From JANRKG01 sp033763635 (GTDB taxonomy: Bacteria; Cyanobacteriota; Cyanobacteriia; GCF-001939115): a stretch of DNA of 12,557 nucleotides. The stretch's first letter is position 1. The number at the start of each line of letters is the position of its first letter. Position numbers and translations under genes: made by a program. This document shows, one piece after another, positions 1 to 7,633 of the stretch. Where the stretch lies: assembly GCA_033763635.1 (NCBI GenBank), contig JANRKG010000446.1, positions 1-12,557 on the forward strand. The letters run 5' to 3'. A model generated the notes under the pieces. It worked only from the letters and a program-made list of their open reading frames with translations. It had not been told where the DNA came from and ran no database searches.

Positions 1-1289
1 ATAAAGAAGATGGCAGGTTCTACCTTGTCGGCTCCAAAAATGCTCTCCAGTTCCCGGTGATAGGCGATCGTCTGCCGGATTGTTTCGGGCCGTTCGTCAA
101 TCACATTAAAAGAGTAGTTGACGGAAACCACGTCATTGAAGCCCGCAGCCTTCAAATCTCGACAATTTTGCAAAACCGTCCGCAGGTTGTACCCCATTCG
201 CATCTTGCGAACCAGTTCCTGGGAACCGCTCGTGATCCCAATCTCGAAGTAATTCATCCCCGTTTTTACCATCAGGTCGCACAGTTCGGGAGTCAAGTTA
301 TCTGCCCGAATGTAAGCGGCCCAATGGATATCGGTCATCCCTGACTCAACAATTTTCTGAAGCAGTTCGATCGCATCATCAATGTACTTCCGGGCCGGGA
401 TGAACTGAGCATCCGTAAACCAGAAATTGCGAACCCCATGATCATACAACTGGCGCATCTCGGCAACCACTTCATCCGCTGGATTGATTCGGACCTGCTT
501 GCCTTCAATCACAGTGTAGATGCAGTAGCAGCAGTTGTGAGGACAGCCCCGCTTCGTCTGTACACCCACATAGAAATCCTGGGACTGGAAATAATAGTCA
601 AACTCAGGCCAAATTTGCTGAATATAGCCGTAATTACAGGCCGTTTTTTGAATTGGGGCAGGAGCCTCGTGGATGAGACGATCGCGAGGCCGAGTCTGCC
701 CCGCAACGTAACAGCGCTCCTGGGAAAAGTCTTGCCCCTGCAATAATTTTTCTAAGAGCGTTTCCCCTTCGCCCACCGAGACGATCGTACCAGGGGGCAG
801 TTTCTCCCCTAATTGCTCATAGAAGACGCTAACCGCGCCGCCGCCAACGACAACTCTTGCGTTTGCTGCGTACTTCCTGGCCCGCTTCAGCCCTCGCTTG
901 ATCAGACCCAAATTGCGCCAGAGTTCCAGGTAATAGGCGGTTGTCACCCGCAGCCCCCCCAGGGCACCCCGTAACCGGGTCAGGGGATTCGGAGCGTAAA
1001 AGAACTCAAAGGCATTCTGAAGGGGATTCCCACCACGACCGCCGACGGGTGCGTAGATTTGGATATCTCGCCATGAGAACACCAGCAGATCAGGACGAAA
1101 CTCGTCAACGCACTTATCTAGAGCAATCGTATAGTCGAGAGGCGGCACAGCCCCCAGGTCAAAAATACGCTGTTGAACTCCAGGAAAGAGCTTGTGAACG
1201 TGGTCCGCCAGGTAAACAACGCCGATGGGAAAAATCGGATTGCAGGGAAGGCGAACGTAGAGAACCCGTTGAGAGGATTGGTCTTTCAT
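1..1289 (-). CDS. Radical SAM protein with B12-binding-like N-terminus (PSII high light acclimation type), partial
   Basis: An open frame with no stop runs from ATG at 1289 to the left edge, giving 429 codons; the C-terminus lies outside the window. The N-terminus contains YVRLPCNPIFPIG and VVGGGAVSVFYEQLG, then SVGEGET, as in cobalamin-binding-like folds fused to radical SAM enzymes; no B12-ligand DxHxxG is evident. The iron-sulfur motif is CPHNCCYC (C-x3-C-x2-C), encoded near 527-548, followed by TIM-barrel strands with FTDAQF and EIGITSGS. The family is annotated in cyanobacteria as a photosystem II high light acclimation radical SAM protein; its reaction is not known to me. An in-frame ATG at 1355 would add 22 residues without a recognisable domain. 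Neither start has a clear ribosome binding site, so the start is uncertain. It is divergent from the DUF1830 gene. Confidence 0.85.
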   Translation of the reverse strand, partial: MKDQSSQRVLYVRLPCNPIFPIGVVYLADHVHKLFPGVQQRIFDLGAVPPLDYTIALDKCVDEFRPDLLVFSWRDIQIYAPVGGRGGNPLQNAFEFFYAPNPLTRLRGALGGLRVTTAYYLELWRNLGLIKRGLKRARKYAANARVVVGGGAVSVFYEQLGEKLPPGTIVSVGEGETLLEKLLQGQDFSQERCYVAGQTRPRDRLIHEAPAPIQKTACNYGYIQQIWPEFDYYFQSQDFYVGVQTKRGCPHNCCYCIYTVIEGKQVRINPADEVVAEMRQLYDHGVRNFWFTDAQFIPARKYIDDAIELLQKIVESGMTDIHWAAYIRADNLTPELCDLMVKTGMNYFEIGITSGSQELVRKMRMGYNLRTVLQNCRDLKAAGFNDVVSVNYSFNVIDERPETIRQTIAYHRELESIFGADKVEPAIFF

Positions 1290-1585
1290 AACAGCACTGC
1301 TATCGGGACCGATGGAAGGTTGAAAGGGGTGAGGATTGGAAGGTAAAAAAGTCATTTGGAGGAAAAATATCAATTTTCCTTAAAGTCTTTTCATATAACT
1401 TAACCATAGCACTCAGGAAGCTGGCTCGCACGATCGGGTTCTGAGATGTTTTGTGAACTATCTATAAACAATGCATCCATGTGATACAAGACAGGATCAA
1501 TTGGTAGTCCGCTTTACAGCGATGGGGATCAGAGAATGTTAGTGTTCAATGGAGATTCCATTTGTACGCAAGGCGTACTAAGATT
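1290..1585. promoter_or_regulatory. Divergent intergenic region between radical SAM and DUF1830 genes
   Basis: This region of 296 bases lies between two divergent genes and must hold both promoters. If the radical SAM gene starts at 1355 instead of 1289, its first 66 bases are coding. An A+T-rich stretch around 1441-1495 contains CTATAAA and TGTGATACA, which could be -10-like elements for the plus-strand gene, but no well-spaced -35 partner could be defended. No RNA gene or strong hairpin was seen. Confidence 0.4.
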
Positions 1586-1948
1586 ATGGCCCAACTTCTA
1601 GATCCACTTCCTCCCAGTAACTCCGATCGCATCACCTGCTGCTACGTTAACGTGACGAGCAAGATTCAGATTGCCAGAATCACCAATATTCCCAATTGGT
1701 ATTTTGAACGGGTTGTTTTCCCAGGGCAACGGTTGATCTTCGAAACTGCTCCTGAGGCTCAGTTAGAGATCCATACGGGGATGATGGCAAGTGCAATTCT
1801 ATCGGACACGATTTCCTGTGAGCGTTTGATGGTGGACGATGAACCCTCCCTCTCTTTCAACCCCGGCAACGAGCAAAGCCGGGAAGAGGAGAATGAAGGA
1901 GGGCCAGTTTCGGTTCGATCGCAAACCGTCCTTTCAGCCGTTGAGTAG
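1586..1948 (+). CDS. DUF1830 domain-containing protein
   Basis: A small soluble protein of 120 residues. The segment from about residue 14 to 82 matches the cyanobacterial DUF1830 family by eye, with CCYVNVTSKIQIARITNIP, NWYFERVVFPGQR, and EIHTGMMAS with SDTISCERL. Function of the family is unknown. The tail after residue 84 is rich in Glu, Ser, Gly and Asn and looks disordered. ATG at 1586 was chosen because family members begin MAQ-x-x-DPLPP. A TTG at 1562 would add eight residues (MYARRTKI) that look like leader sequence. Two cysteines (C18, C19) are adjacent near the N-terminus, with a third at C78. The gene is divergent from the radical SAM gene and stands alone, with an A+T-rich gap behind it. 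Confidence 0.85.
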   Translation: MAQLLDPLPPSNSDRITCCYVNVTSKIQIARITNIPNWYFERVVFPGQRLIFETAPEAQLEIHTGMMASAILSDTISCERLMVDDEPSLSFNPGNEQSREEENEGGPVSVRSQTVLSAVE

Positions 1949-2264
1949 TCTAAATTGCCGTTGGATTGGAATCATCAATTTTCTCATTTAGGTTTGCTGA
2001 TGCGATCCCAACAAATTTGTCCTCTACAAATTTGTCTCAGTTTTTTTAACTTGCTGTTTCGATGACTTGTTCTTTTCGACAGCATTCTTGCCTAAAGCAT
2101 TTTTAATACCTTGTTTGTTCAAGTGTGCTTGTTTAAGTGGTTGTTTGAGGAGTGTTCGTTTTTAGAAATCTGTTTCAAATTTAGGGTTTGATATCCAAAA
2201 TTTGCTCAGATGTTTGTGAGTCATGTGTTGGCATAATTAAGAAGGAGTACTACCCAATCGGCGA
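1949..2264. other. A+T-rich intergenic region, no gene seen
   Basis: These 316 bases between the DUF1830 and DUF4079 genes contain no credible reading frame or RNA gene. The region holds two copies of the palindrome ACAAATTTGT followed by a T-run (annotated separately), repeated TTGTTT-type words between 2110 and 2160, and an inverted pair CAAATTT (2176-2182) and AAATTTG (2198-2204). A purine-rich AAGAAGGAG at 2239-2247 could be a ribosome binding site for the next gene, but it sits 17 bases from the TTG start, which is long. Confidence 0.5.
2011..2047 (+). terminator. Possible intrinsic terminator: paired ACAAATTTGT palindromes plus T-run
   Basis: ACAAATTTGT occurs at 2011-2020 and again at 2026-2035 with CCTCT between. 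As the word is self-complementary, the copies can pair as a 10-bp stem with a 5-base loop. CTCAG and then seven T follow (2041-2047). Orientation and position, 62 bases after the DUF1830 stop, fit a terminator for that gene. The stem is A+T-rich and the T-run starts five bases after it, so strength is doubtful. A paired operator is an alternative reading. Confidence 0.4.
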
Positions 2265-2702
2265 TTGAACTTACCTTCTTTTCTTTGGTTATGGAGAATT
2301 GCTGCCTGGTCTATGGGGCTTTCTCTCCTGGCATATTTTCTTTTAGGAATTACAGGCATCTGGATGTTTGGGGCGCGACAGGGGCGGCAACGTCGTCCAT
2401 CCTGGCTGCGTCCCTTTCATTTTGTGACGGGCGGAATTATGGTTGGACTGGTGCTGGCATTGTTGGCGATCGGGTTGGTCGGTACGCTGGGCCACTATGG
2501 CACGTTAGGGCATTCGGCTCACCTTCCAGTGGGTTTGGCTGTGGTGGTGCTGGTTTTAATTTCGGCTTGGAGCGCGACGCAAATTCAAGGCGATCGGCCC
2601 TGGGCCAGAACCCTCCATATTGCGACAAATGCCATTTTGTTGATTGGATTTGCCCTGGTGTCCTTAACCGGGTGGACCGTTGTGCAGAAGTATTTACCCT
2701 GA
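2265..2702 (+). CDS. DUF4079 family four-helix membrane protein
   Basis: An integral membrane protein of 145 residues with four hydrophobic segments at about residues 9-34, 52-74, 86-106 and 117-138. It resembles the cyanobacterial DUF4079 family, seen in MNLPSFLWLWRIAAWS, the WLRPFHF loop, GTLGHYGTLGHSAHL, the RPWARTLHI motif and the ending SLTGWTVVQKYLP. Function is not established. Histidines H52, H77, H83, H86 and H118 lie at helix ends, a pattern compatible with heme or metal binding, which is inference only. TTG at 2265 is the only usual start codon between the upstream in-frame stop at 2238 and the first helix. The next in-frame ATG (residue 17) would cut helix one. It converges with the glycosyltransferase gene, leaving 10 bases. 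Confidence 0.85.
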   Translation: MNLPSFLWLWRIAAWSMGLSLLAYFLLGITGIWMFGARQGRQRRPSWLRPFHFVTGGIMVGLVLALLAIGLVGTLGHYGTLGHSAHLPVGLAVVVLVLISAWSATQIQGDRPWARTLHIATNAILLIGFALVSLTGWTVVQKYLP

Positions 2703-2711
2703 CAGTCAGGG
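2697..2711. terminator. Small hairpin at junction of convergent genes
   Basis: CCCTGA (2697-2702) and TCAGGG (2706-2711) form a perfect 6-bp stem with loop CAG. The hairpin covers the DUF4079 stop codon and fills nearly all of the gap before the converging glycosyltransferase stop. No T-run follows on either strand, so it is at most a weak or factor-assisted bidirectional terminator. Confidence 0.3.
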
Positions 2712-2712
2712 A

Positions 2713-3390
2713 TCATTTACGCCGATACCAGGTTGCCAATCGCTCCGGAGAAACCCCTGTCAGATAGCCAAGGATCATGGCCTGGTTGATCAGGGTTGTT
2801 TTAACAATCCCCAGTTTGCGCCAACGGCGACCTGAGGTAATGACTGGGGAAGGGACGATCCCAATTTTGCCCTGTTGCCGTAAGCGCCGGACCAACTCAA
2901 AGTCCTCCATAATGGGCATTTCCGGAAACGGACCCATGCATTCAAAAGTTTTGCGAAGGAGGAAGAGTGCCTGATCGCCATAGGGAAATTGGAGGACTCG
3001 TGATCGCCAATTGACGACTCGTTCCACCCACCGCAACCCTGGCAGGGAATCGGCAATTTTGAGGGTAAAGGCTCCTGCAATGATATCTTGATGGCTCAGG
3101 AATTCTCGGATTTGATGATCAAATCCCGGTGGCAGTCGAGTATCTCCATGTAAAAACAAGAGAATCTCCCCGGTTGCAAGGGCTGCCCCTTGATTCATTT
3201 GATGGGCACGTCCCGGATTTGTTTTGAGAACGATCGCCCCCTTTGATTCTGCCAGTTGCACCGTCCCATCTTGACTTCCCCCATCGACCACAATCACTTC
3301 AGTCGCGAACGATCGTTGGGCGATCTCCAGGGTTTGAACAATTTCCTGAGCTTCATTTAAAGTAGGAATAATAATCGAAATCACTTGCAA
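2713..3390 (-). CDS. TIGR04283-type family 2 glycosyltransferase (arsenosugar biosynthesis-like)
   Basis: A GT-A fold glycosyltransferase of 225 residues. It shows SIIIPTLNEA at 5-14, the nucleotide-binding EVIVVDGGSQDGT at 31-43, the metal-binding region LHGDTRLPPGF at 80-90, PYGDQA at 136-141, the acceptor-side IMEDFELVRRL at 160-170 and SGRRW at 186-190. This order and the short length match the group named TIGR04283, annotated as arsenosugar biosynthesis glycosyltransferase. The arsenic link rests on family naming; no other arsenic gene is in the window. The first possible start is TTG at 3390, two codons after an in-frame stop. GTG at 3384 is an alternative that loses only two residues, and no Shine-Dalgarno sequence decides between them. 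The protein has no membrane segment and is probably cytoplasmic. Confidence 0.85.
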   Translation of the reverse strand: MQVISIIIPTLNEAQEIVQTLEIAQRSFATEVIVVDGGSQDGTVQLAESKGAIVLKTNPGRAHQMNQGAALATGEILLFLHGDTRLPPGFDHQIREFLSHQDIIAGAFTLKIADSLPGLRWVERVVNWRSRVLQFPYGDQALFLLRKTFECMGPFPEMPIMEDFELVRRLRQQGKIGIVPSPVITSGRRWRKLGIVKTTLINQAMILGYLTGVSPERLATWYRRK

Positions 3391-3514
3391 GATAAATTAC
3401 TGAATAGAGATGTTTTTTGGAATTTAGGATATGTTTTATACATAAATTTTAAATGTAAACTTTGGATACAGTTCTGTTTAGCATTTTAAATAGAAGACAT
3501 AGATTTTATTTATT

Positions 3515-4369
3515 ATGGCAGATAAAACTCAATCAACAACTCCAAAATTTTCCATTGTGACTCCTTCTCTTAACCAGGGAAAGTTTGTTGAGGAAGCCAT
3601 TCAGAGCGTTTTAGCACAAAATTATTCAAACTTCGAACATATTATTATTGATGGCGGTTCCACCGACAATACAATTGAAATTCTCAAAAAATATCCTCAC
3701 TTAATCTGGATTTCCGAACCAGATCAAGGAACTTCGGATGCTTACAATAAAGGGATTCGGATGGCTACTGGGGAAATAATTGGATGGCTTAGTACAGACG
3801 ATCTTTATTTGCCCAATTGTTTTAAAACTATCCAGCAGCAATTTCATCTAAATCCTCAAATTGATATTTTGTATGGTGATTACAATTGGATTAATGAAGC
3901 GGGATCGATCGTTCAAAGACGCTATGAAATAGATTTCGACCCATTTATCTTTAAGTACTTACATATTCTTTATATTTTTGTGGTCGCAAGTTTTTTCCGC
4001 AGGAGAATATTTTCAGATAACCACTATTTGAATGATAGTTACCGATATGCTAACGATTCAGAATTTCTACTTCGCATATTCCTAAAGGGGTATCAGTTTA
4101 AGCATATTCACGCCACACTGGCTAATTTTCGCTGGCACGAATCAAGTACATCCACAGTCGCAGCTCATCAACAAAAAGCAGAAAGAATCAGGGCATTATT
4201 CGAGTTAGATCCTTTAATTTCAAGTATTAAAAATCCCTTACTGAGATCTTCTGTTCAGAAAGTCTTGATGCTATCGGCCAGGGTAAAACGCACCGGATTG
4301 AAGCTGAAGCACGGGTACTACTTTCGGCAATGGGTGAAGGAGCCTGAATTAGGGCACACTAAGGAATAA
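3515..4369 (+). CDS. Family 2 glycosyltransferase
   Basis: A cytoplasmic GT2 enzyme of 284 residues, likely transferring a nucleotide-activated sugar to a surface polysaccharide or lipid-linked precursor; donor and acceptor cannot be told. FSIVTPSLNQGKFVEEAI is at 12-29, IIIDGGSTDNT at 43-53, and the metal-binding GWLSTDDLYLP at 90-100. NDSEFLLRI at 180-188 is the likely acceptor-site acid region, and NFRWHESSTS is at 204-213. It has no transmembrane helix and is of usual length for the family. The start follows an A+T-rich leader; a weak TTGGAT (3462) and TTAAAT (3486) pair with an 18-base spacer is the best promoter guess. Base composition is unlike the neighbours: sampled lines are about 32-40% G+C against about 55% in the next gene. 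It ends 29 bases before the hybrid kinase, so read-through is possible. Confidence 0.88.
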   Translation: MADKTQSTTPKFSIVTPSLNQGKFVEEAIQSVLAQNYSNFEHIIIDGGSTDNTIEILKKYPHLIWISEPDQGTSDAYNKGIRMATGEIIGWLSTDDLYLPNCFKTIQQQFHLNPQIDILYGDYNWINEAGSIVQRRYEIDFDPFIFKYLHILYIFVVASFFRRRIFSDNHYLNDSYRYANDSEFLLRIFLKGYQFKHIHATLANFRWHESSTSTVAAHQQKAERIRALFELDPLISSIKNPLLRSSVQKVLMLSARVKRTGLKLKHGYYFRQWVKEPELGHTKE

Positions 4370-4398
4370 TTGCCTTCCCAAATGCTCGGACGATAAGA

Positions 4399-7300
4399 AT
4401 GGACTCAGCAACCGATCAAAAAGCGCCTCTCCCTGAGAATGAAGCTCAACGCTTACAATCTTTGCTGGATTATCACATTCTTGATACTCCTCCAGAGGAA
4501 GCCTTTGATGACCTGACTCGGCTGGCGGCTCAAATCTGTGGCACCCCGATCGCCCTTGTCAGTTTATTGGACCTCCATCGCCAGTGGTTCAAATCAAAGG
4601 TGGGATTAAATGCCCCAGAAACCAGTCGGGATATTGCCTTCTGTTCCCATGCCATCTTACAGTCGGAAGTGATGATCGTGCCCGATGCACGACAAGATCC
4701 GCGATTTGCCCAGAATCCGCTGGTTACAGGCGATCCAGATATTCGCTTTTATGCAGGGGCACCCCTGATCAATCCAGAGGGAATGGCGCTGGGAACCCTG
4801 TGTGTTATCGATCGCCTCCCCCGGCAGCTTACTTGTACCCAACTCGATGCCCTGCAAACTTTAAGCCGTCAGGTTGTCACCCAATTAGAGCTACGGCGGA
4901 ACCTTTCCGTTCTGGCTCAGGCAGAGGCGAAGGTTCAACGCCAAAACCAACGGCTGCAACTCCTGGCTGATGCTGCCTTTCGGATTCGCCAATCCCTGAA
5001 ACTTGATGAAATACTGAATACCACCGTTGATGAGGTCCGCCACTTTCTTCAGGCCGATCGGGTGTTGATTTACCAATTTCAGCCTGATTGGAATGGTACG
5101 GTCGCCGTAGAGTCGGTGGCTCCGGGCTGGTTCTCAACTCTGGGTACGAATATTCAAGATACCTGTTTTCAGGATGGGCGATGGCTGCAATACCAGAAAG
5201 GCCGCATTCAGGCCTTTAATGACATCACCCAGGCTGATCTGACCCCTTGCCATCAAGAGATGCTAGCCAGGTTCCAGGTGCAGGCGAATTTAGTGGTGCC
5301 CATTCTAGAGAGTAATCAACTCTGGGGGTTACTCATTGCCCATCAATGCGCTGCCCCCCGTGCCTGGAAACCCTTTGAAGTGGAGTGTCTCAGCCAATTA
5401 GCAAACCAAGTCGGCATAGCCCTTGCCCAGGCTCGTCTACTGACCCAGGAGACCCAGCAGCGGGAACAACTCCTTCAGCAAAACCTGGCTCTGGACGTAG
5501 CCCGTCGGGAAGCCGAGCAAGCAACCCGTGCCAAGAGTGCTTTTCTGGCAATGATGAGCCATGAAATTCGCACTCCGATGAACGCCGTCCTGGGGATGAC
5601 CTGCCTCCTTGCCGACACGTCCCTTAACCCAGAACAGCGGGATTTTGTAGAAACCATCCGAGCAGGAACCGATAATCTACTCGTTCTGATTAACGACATT
5701 CTGGACTTTTCTAAACTAGAAGCCGGAGAAACCCAGCTAGAAACCCTTGATTTTCAGCTTTCTTCCTGTATTGCCGAAGTGGCAGACCTCCTTTCCGCCA
5801 GTGCCCATGCAAAGAAGCTAGAGCTAATCACCCTGATTTATCAGAATGTGCCTAACTACCTGCGGGGAGATGCCAATCGACTACGGCAAATCCTGCTCAA
5901 TTTATTGGGAAATGCGATTAAATTTACTGAGACTGGGGAAGTGGTGATTCAGGTCTTAATGCAATCGGAAACCCCGACCACGACTACCCTCATCCTGTCC
6001 GTCACGGATACTGGCATCGGCATTTCCCCAGAAGCGCAGGATAAGTTATTCCAACCATTTTGCCAGGTGGATGCATCGACAACGCGGCGATATGGAGGAA
6101 CCGGTCTGGGGCTGGCGATTTGTAAGCAACTGATTGAATTAATGGATGGTGAGATTGGCGTTCACAGTTCGCTGGGGCAGGGGTCTCAATTTTGGTTTAC
6201 CCTGACCTTCGACAAGCAGCCTAACCCACCCCTTCCAGCACGACCCTATTTGCTTGCTAGAAAAAAATTACTGGTGATGGATACGAACGCCACTGCTCGT
6301 CAAGTTCTCAACTACTATGCAACCCAATGGGGCATGCAAGTGGAAGAAGTCGCAACGTTGGAGAGTGCCCTGGAGAAACTTCAGGCCGCCGCCGCCCAAA
6401 AAAATCCCTACGATGCTGCCATTCTAGAGTTATGCCTGTCTCCGGTTGGAGAACAGTCTCCTCGGCAATTTCTGAAGTCCGTTCTTCATCTGACTACCCC
6501 CCTGATTATCACCGTACCCTTTAGCCATCAGTGGTTAGCCCAGGCCGTGAAAGAACACAACTTAGGAGAATTGCTCTTTAAACCTGTCAAGGCAGGTCGG
6601 TTGCAGGAATGCTTGATACATCTGCTGCAAGGCACTTCCCCAGACCAGGAGCCAGTGACCCAGCTTCAAGGACCGAATCGGGAGAAAAGCCATTCCTTAA
6701 CAATTGCCCCATCCTCCCCACCCCTTGATACCCAACTTGCAACCCTCAAAATCCTGATGGTGGAGGATAATACAGTGAACCAGAAGGTCATTCTCAAGCA
6801 AATTCTTAGCCTGGGTTATGCAACCGATACTGCCGTCAATGGACAGGAAGCGGTGGAAAAAGTCATGCAAGGTGACTATGACATCGTTTTGATGGATTGC
6901 CACATGCCTGTGATGGATGGATATGAAGCCACCCAACAGATTCGTCAAAAGAAACAGGGAACTTCGGTACTGGAAGGCTCCCTATCTCGACCCATCATCA
7001 TTGCCATGACCGCCAATGCCATGCCTGAAGATCGTGCCCTTTGCCTCAGTGTCGGTATGGATGATTACCTCAGTAAGCCCCTCCGTCGGGAGGAACTTGC
7101 AGCAGCCCTGGGCCGTTGGGGGCAGCGGCTTTTGAAATCCCAGATACCACCTGTTCCCATCTCCCCCATTCCCGTTCCCAAAGTTTCTTCCTTGCTATCC
7201 GCCTCGGATTACCTGATTAATTGGGAAGTCTTGGATACGACAACGGAAGGCGATCGCACCTTTGGGCGGGAACTCCTCCAGGTTTTTGCCCAAGATACGG

Positions 7301-7590
7301 AAAAGGTTGTGCAACAACTTCAGGAGGTTTTAGCCCAGAGCGCTGAGGTGGCAACCCCCCTGGAAATCGGTGAATTTGCCAAAAAGCTCGCCCACCTCGC
7401 GCACCATATTAAGGGAGCAAGCGCCTATTTAGGGATTGAACCCATCCGCCACTTAGCCTTCGAAATCGAACAGAAAGCAAAACGGCAGGAACTTCAGGGA
7501 ATGAACGCCCTGACCCTCACCTTAAAACGAAAACTGCAAGACCTCCAGCGTTATATCGCAACGAAAACTAAGGAGTTTGAAAAATCCTGA
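4399..7590 (+). CDS. Hybrid histidine kinase: GAF, cyanobacteriochrome-like GAF, HisKA, HATPase, pseudo-REC, REC, HPt
   Basis: A soluble phosphorelay sensor of 1063 residues without membrane segments. GAF1 spans about 28-168 (IRFYAGAPL, GTLCVID) and has no bilin-type cysteine motif. GAF2 spans about 202-347 and carries DTCF at 254-257 and Cys284-His285 in DLTPCHQEML, then NLVVPI and LWGLLIAHQC: the pattern of DXCF cyanobacteriochromes. A coiled linker leads to HisKA with H388 in SHEIRTP. The HATPase has N501 and N505, D537 in DTGIGI, and the glycine box YGGTGLGL at 565-572. The first receiver (about 623-748) is degenerate, with Glu677 at the phosphoacceptor position. The second (about 783-902) is intact, with D790, D833 and K893. 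The C-terminal HPt (about 942-1055) has H1002 in HHIKGAS. The terminal HPt implies transfer to a separate receiver, possibly that of the phosphatase at 8397. A weak GGA lies 8 bases before the ATG. Confidence 0.93.
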   Translation: MDSATDQKAPLPENEAQRLQSLLDYHILDTPPEEAFDDLTRLAAQICGTPIALVSLLDLHRQWFKSKVGLNAPETSRDIAFCSHAILQSEVMIVPDARQDPRFAQNPLVTGDPDIRFYAGAPLINPEGMALGTLCVIDRLPRQLTCTQLDALQTLSRQVVTQLELRRNLSVLAQAEAKVQRQNQRLQLLADAAFRIRQSLKLDEILNTTVDEVRHFLQADRVLIYQFQPDWNGTVAVESVAPGWFSTLGTNIQDTCFQDGRWLQYQKGRIQAFNDITQADLTPCHQEMLARFQVQANLVVPILESNQLWGLLIAHQCAAPRAWKPFEVECLSQLANQVGIALAQARLLTQETQQREQLLQQNLALDVARREAEQATRAKSAFLAMMSHEIRTPMNAVLGMTCLLADTSLNPEQRDFVETIRAGTDNLLVLINDILDFSKLEAGETQLETLDFQLSSCIAEVADLLSASAHAKKLELITLIYQNVPNYLRGDANRLRQILLNLLGNAIKFTETGEVVIQVLMQSETPTTTTLILSVTDTGIGISPEAQDKLFQPFCQVDASTTRRYGGTGLGLAICKQLIELMDGEIGVHSSLGQGSQFWFTLTFDKQPNPPLPARPYLLARKKLLVMDTNATARQVLNYYATQWGMQVEEVATLESALEKLQAAAAQKNPYDAAILELCLSPVGEQSPRQFLKSVLHLTTPLIITVPFSHQWLAQAVKEHNLGELLFKPVKAGRLQECLIHLLQGTSPDQEPVTQLQGPNREKSHSLTIAPSSPPLDTQLATLKILMVEDNTVNQKVILKQILSLGYATDTAVNGQEAVEKVMQGDYDIVLMDCHMPVMDGYEATQQIRQKKQGTSVLEGSLSRPIIIAMTANAMPEDRALCLSVGMDDYLSKPLRREELAAALGRWGQRLLKSQIPPVPISPIPVPKVSSLLSASDYLINWEVLDTTTEGDRTFGRELLQVFAQDTEKVVQQLQEVLAQSAEVATPLEIGEFAKKLAHLAHHIKGASAYLGIEPIRHLAFEIEQKAKRQELQGMNALTLTLKRKLQDLQRYIATKTKEFEKS

Positions 7591-7633
7591 GAATTGAGCG
7601 ATTAGGAGATTTCTGACAAACAATCTACCCGCT

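Noticed and set aside
941..1291. Plus-strand open frame opposite the radical SAM gene, and similar frames at 57-344 and 438-746
   Set aside because: They are antisense to a long minus-strand frame with clear family motifs, and their translations are low-complexity or Arg/Pro-rich with no recognisable domain.
1562..1585. TTG start eight codons upstream of the DUF1830 ATG
   Set aside because: Family members begin MAQ-x-x-DPLPP, and the extra residues look untranslated.
2285..2767. Second plus-strand frame overlapping the DUF4079 gene
   Set aside because: The other frame encodes a coherent four-helix family protein. This one lacks helices or family motifs and runs over the convergent glycosyltransferase stop.
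3462..3491. TTGGAT and TTAAAT as a sigma-70 promoter for the glycosyltransferase
   Set aside because: Only a partial match with an 18-base spacer in A+T-rich DNA; mentioned in the gene entry but not supported enough for its own feature.
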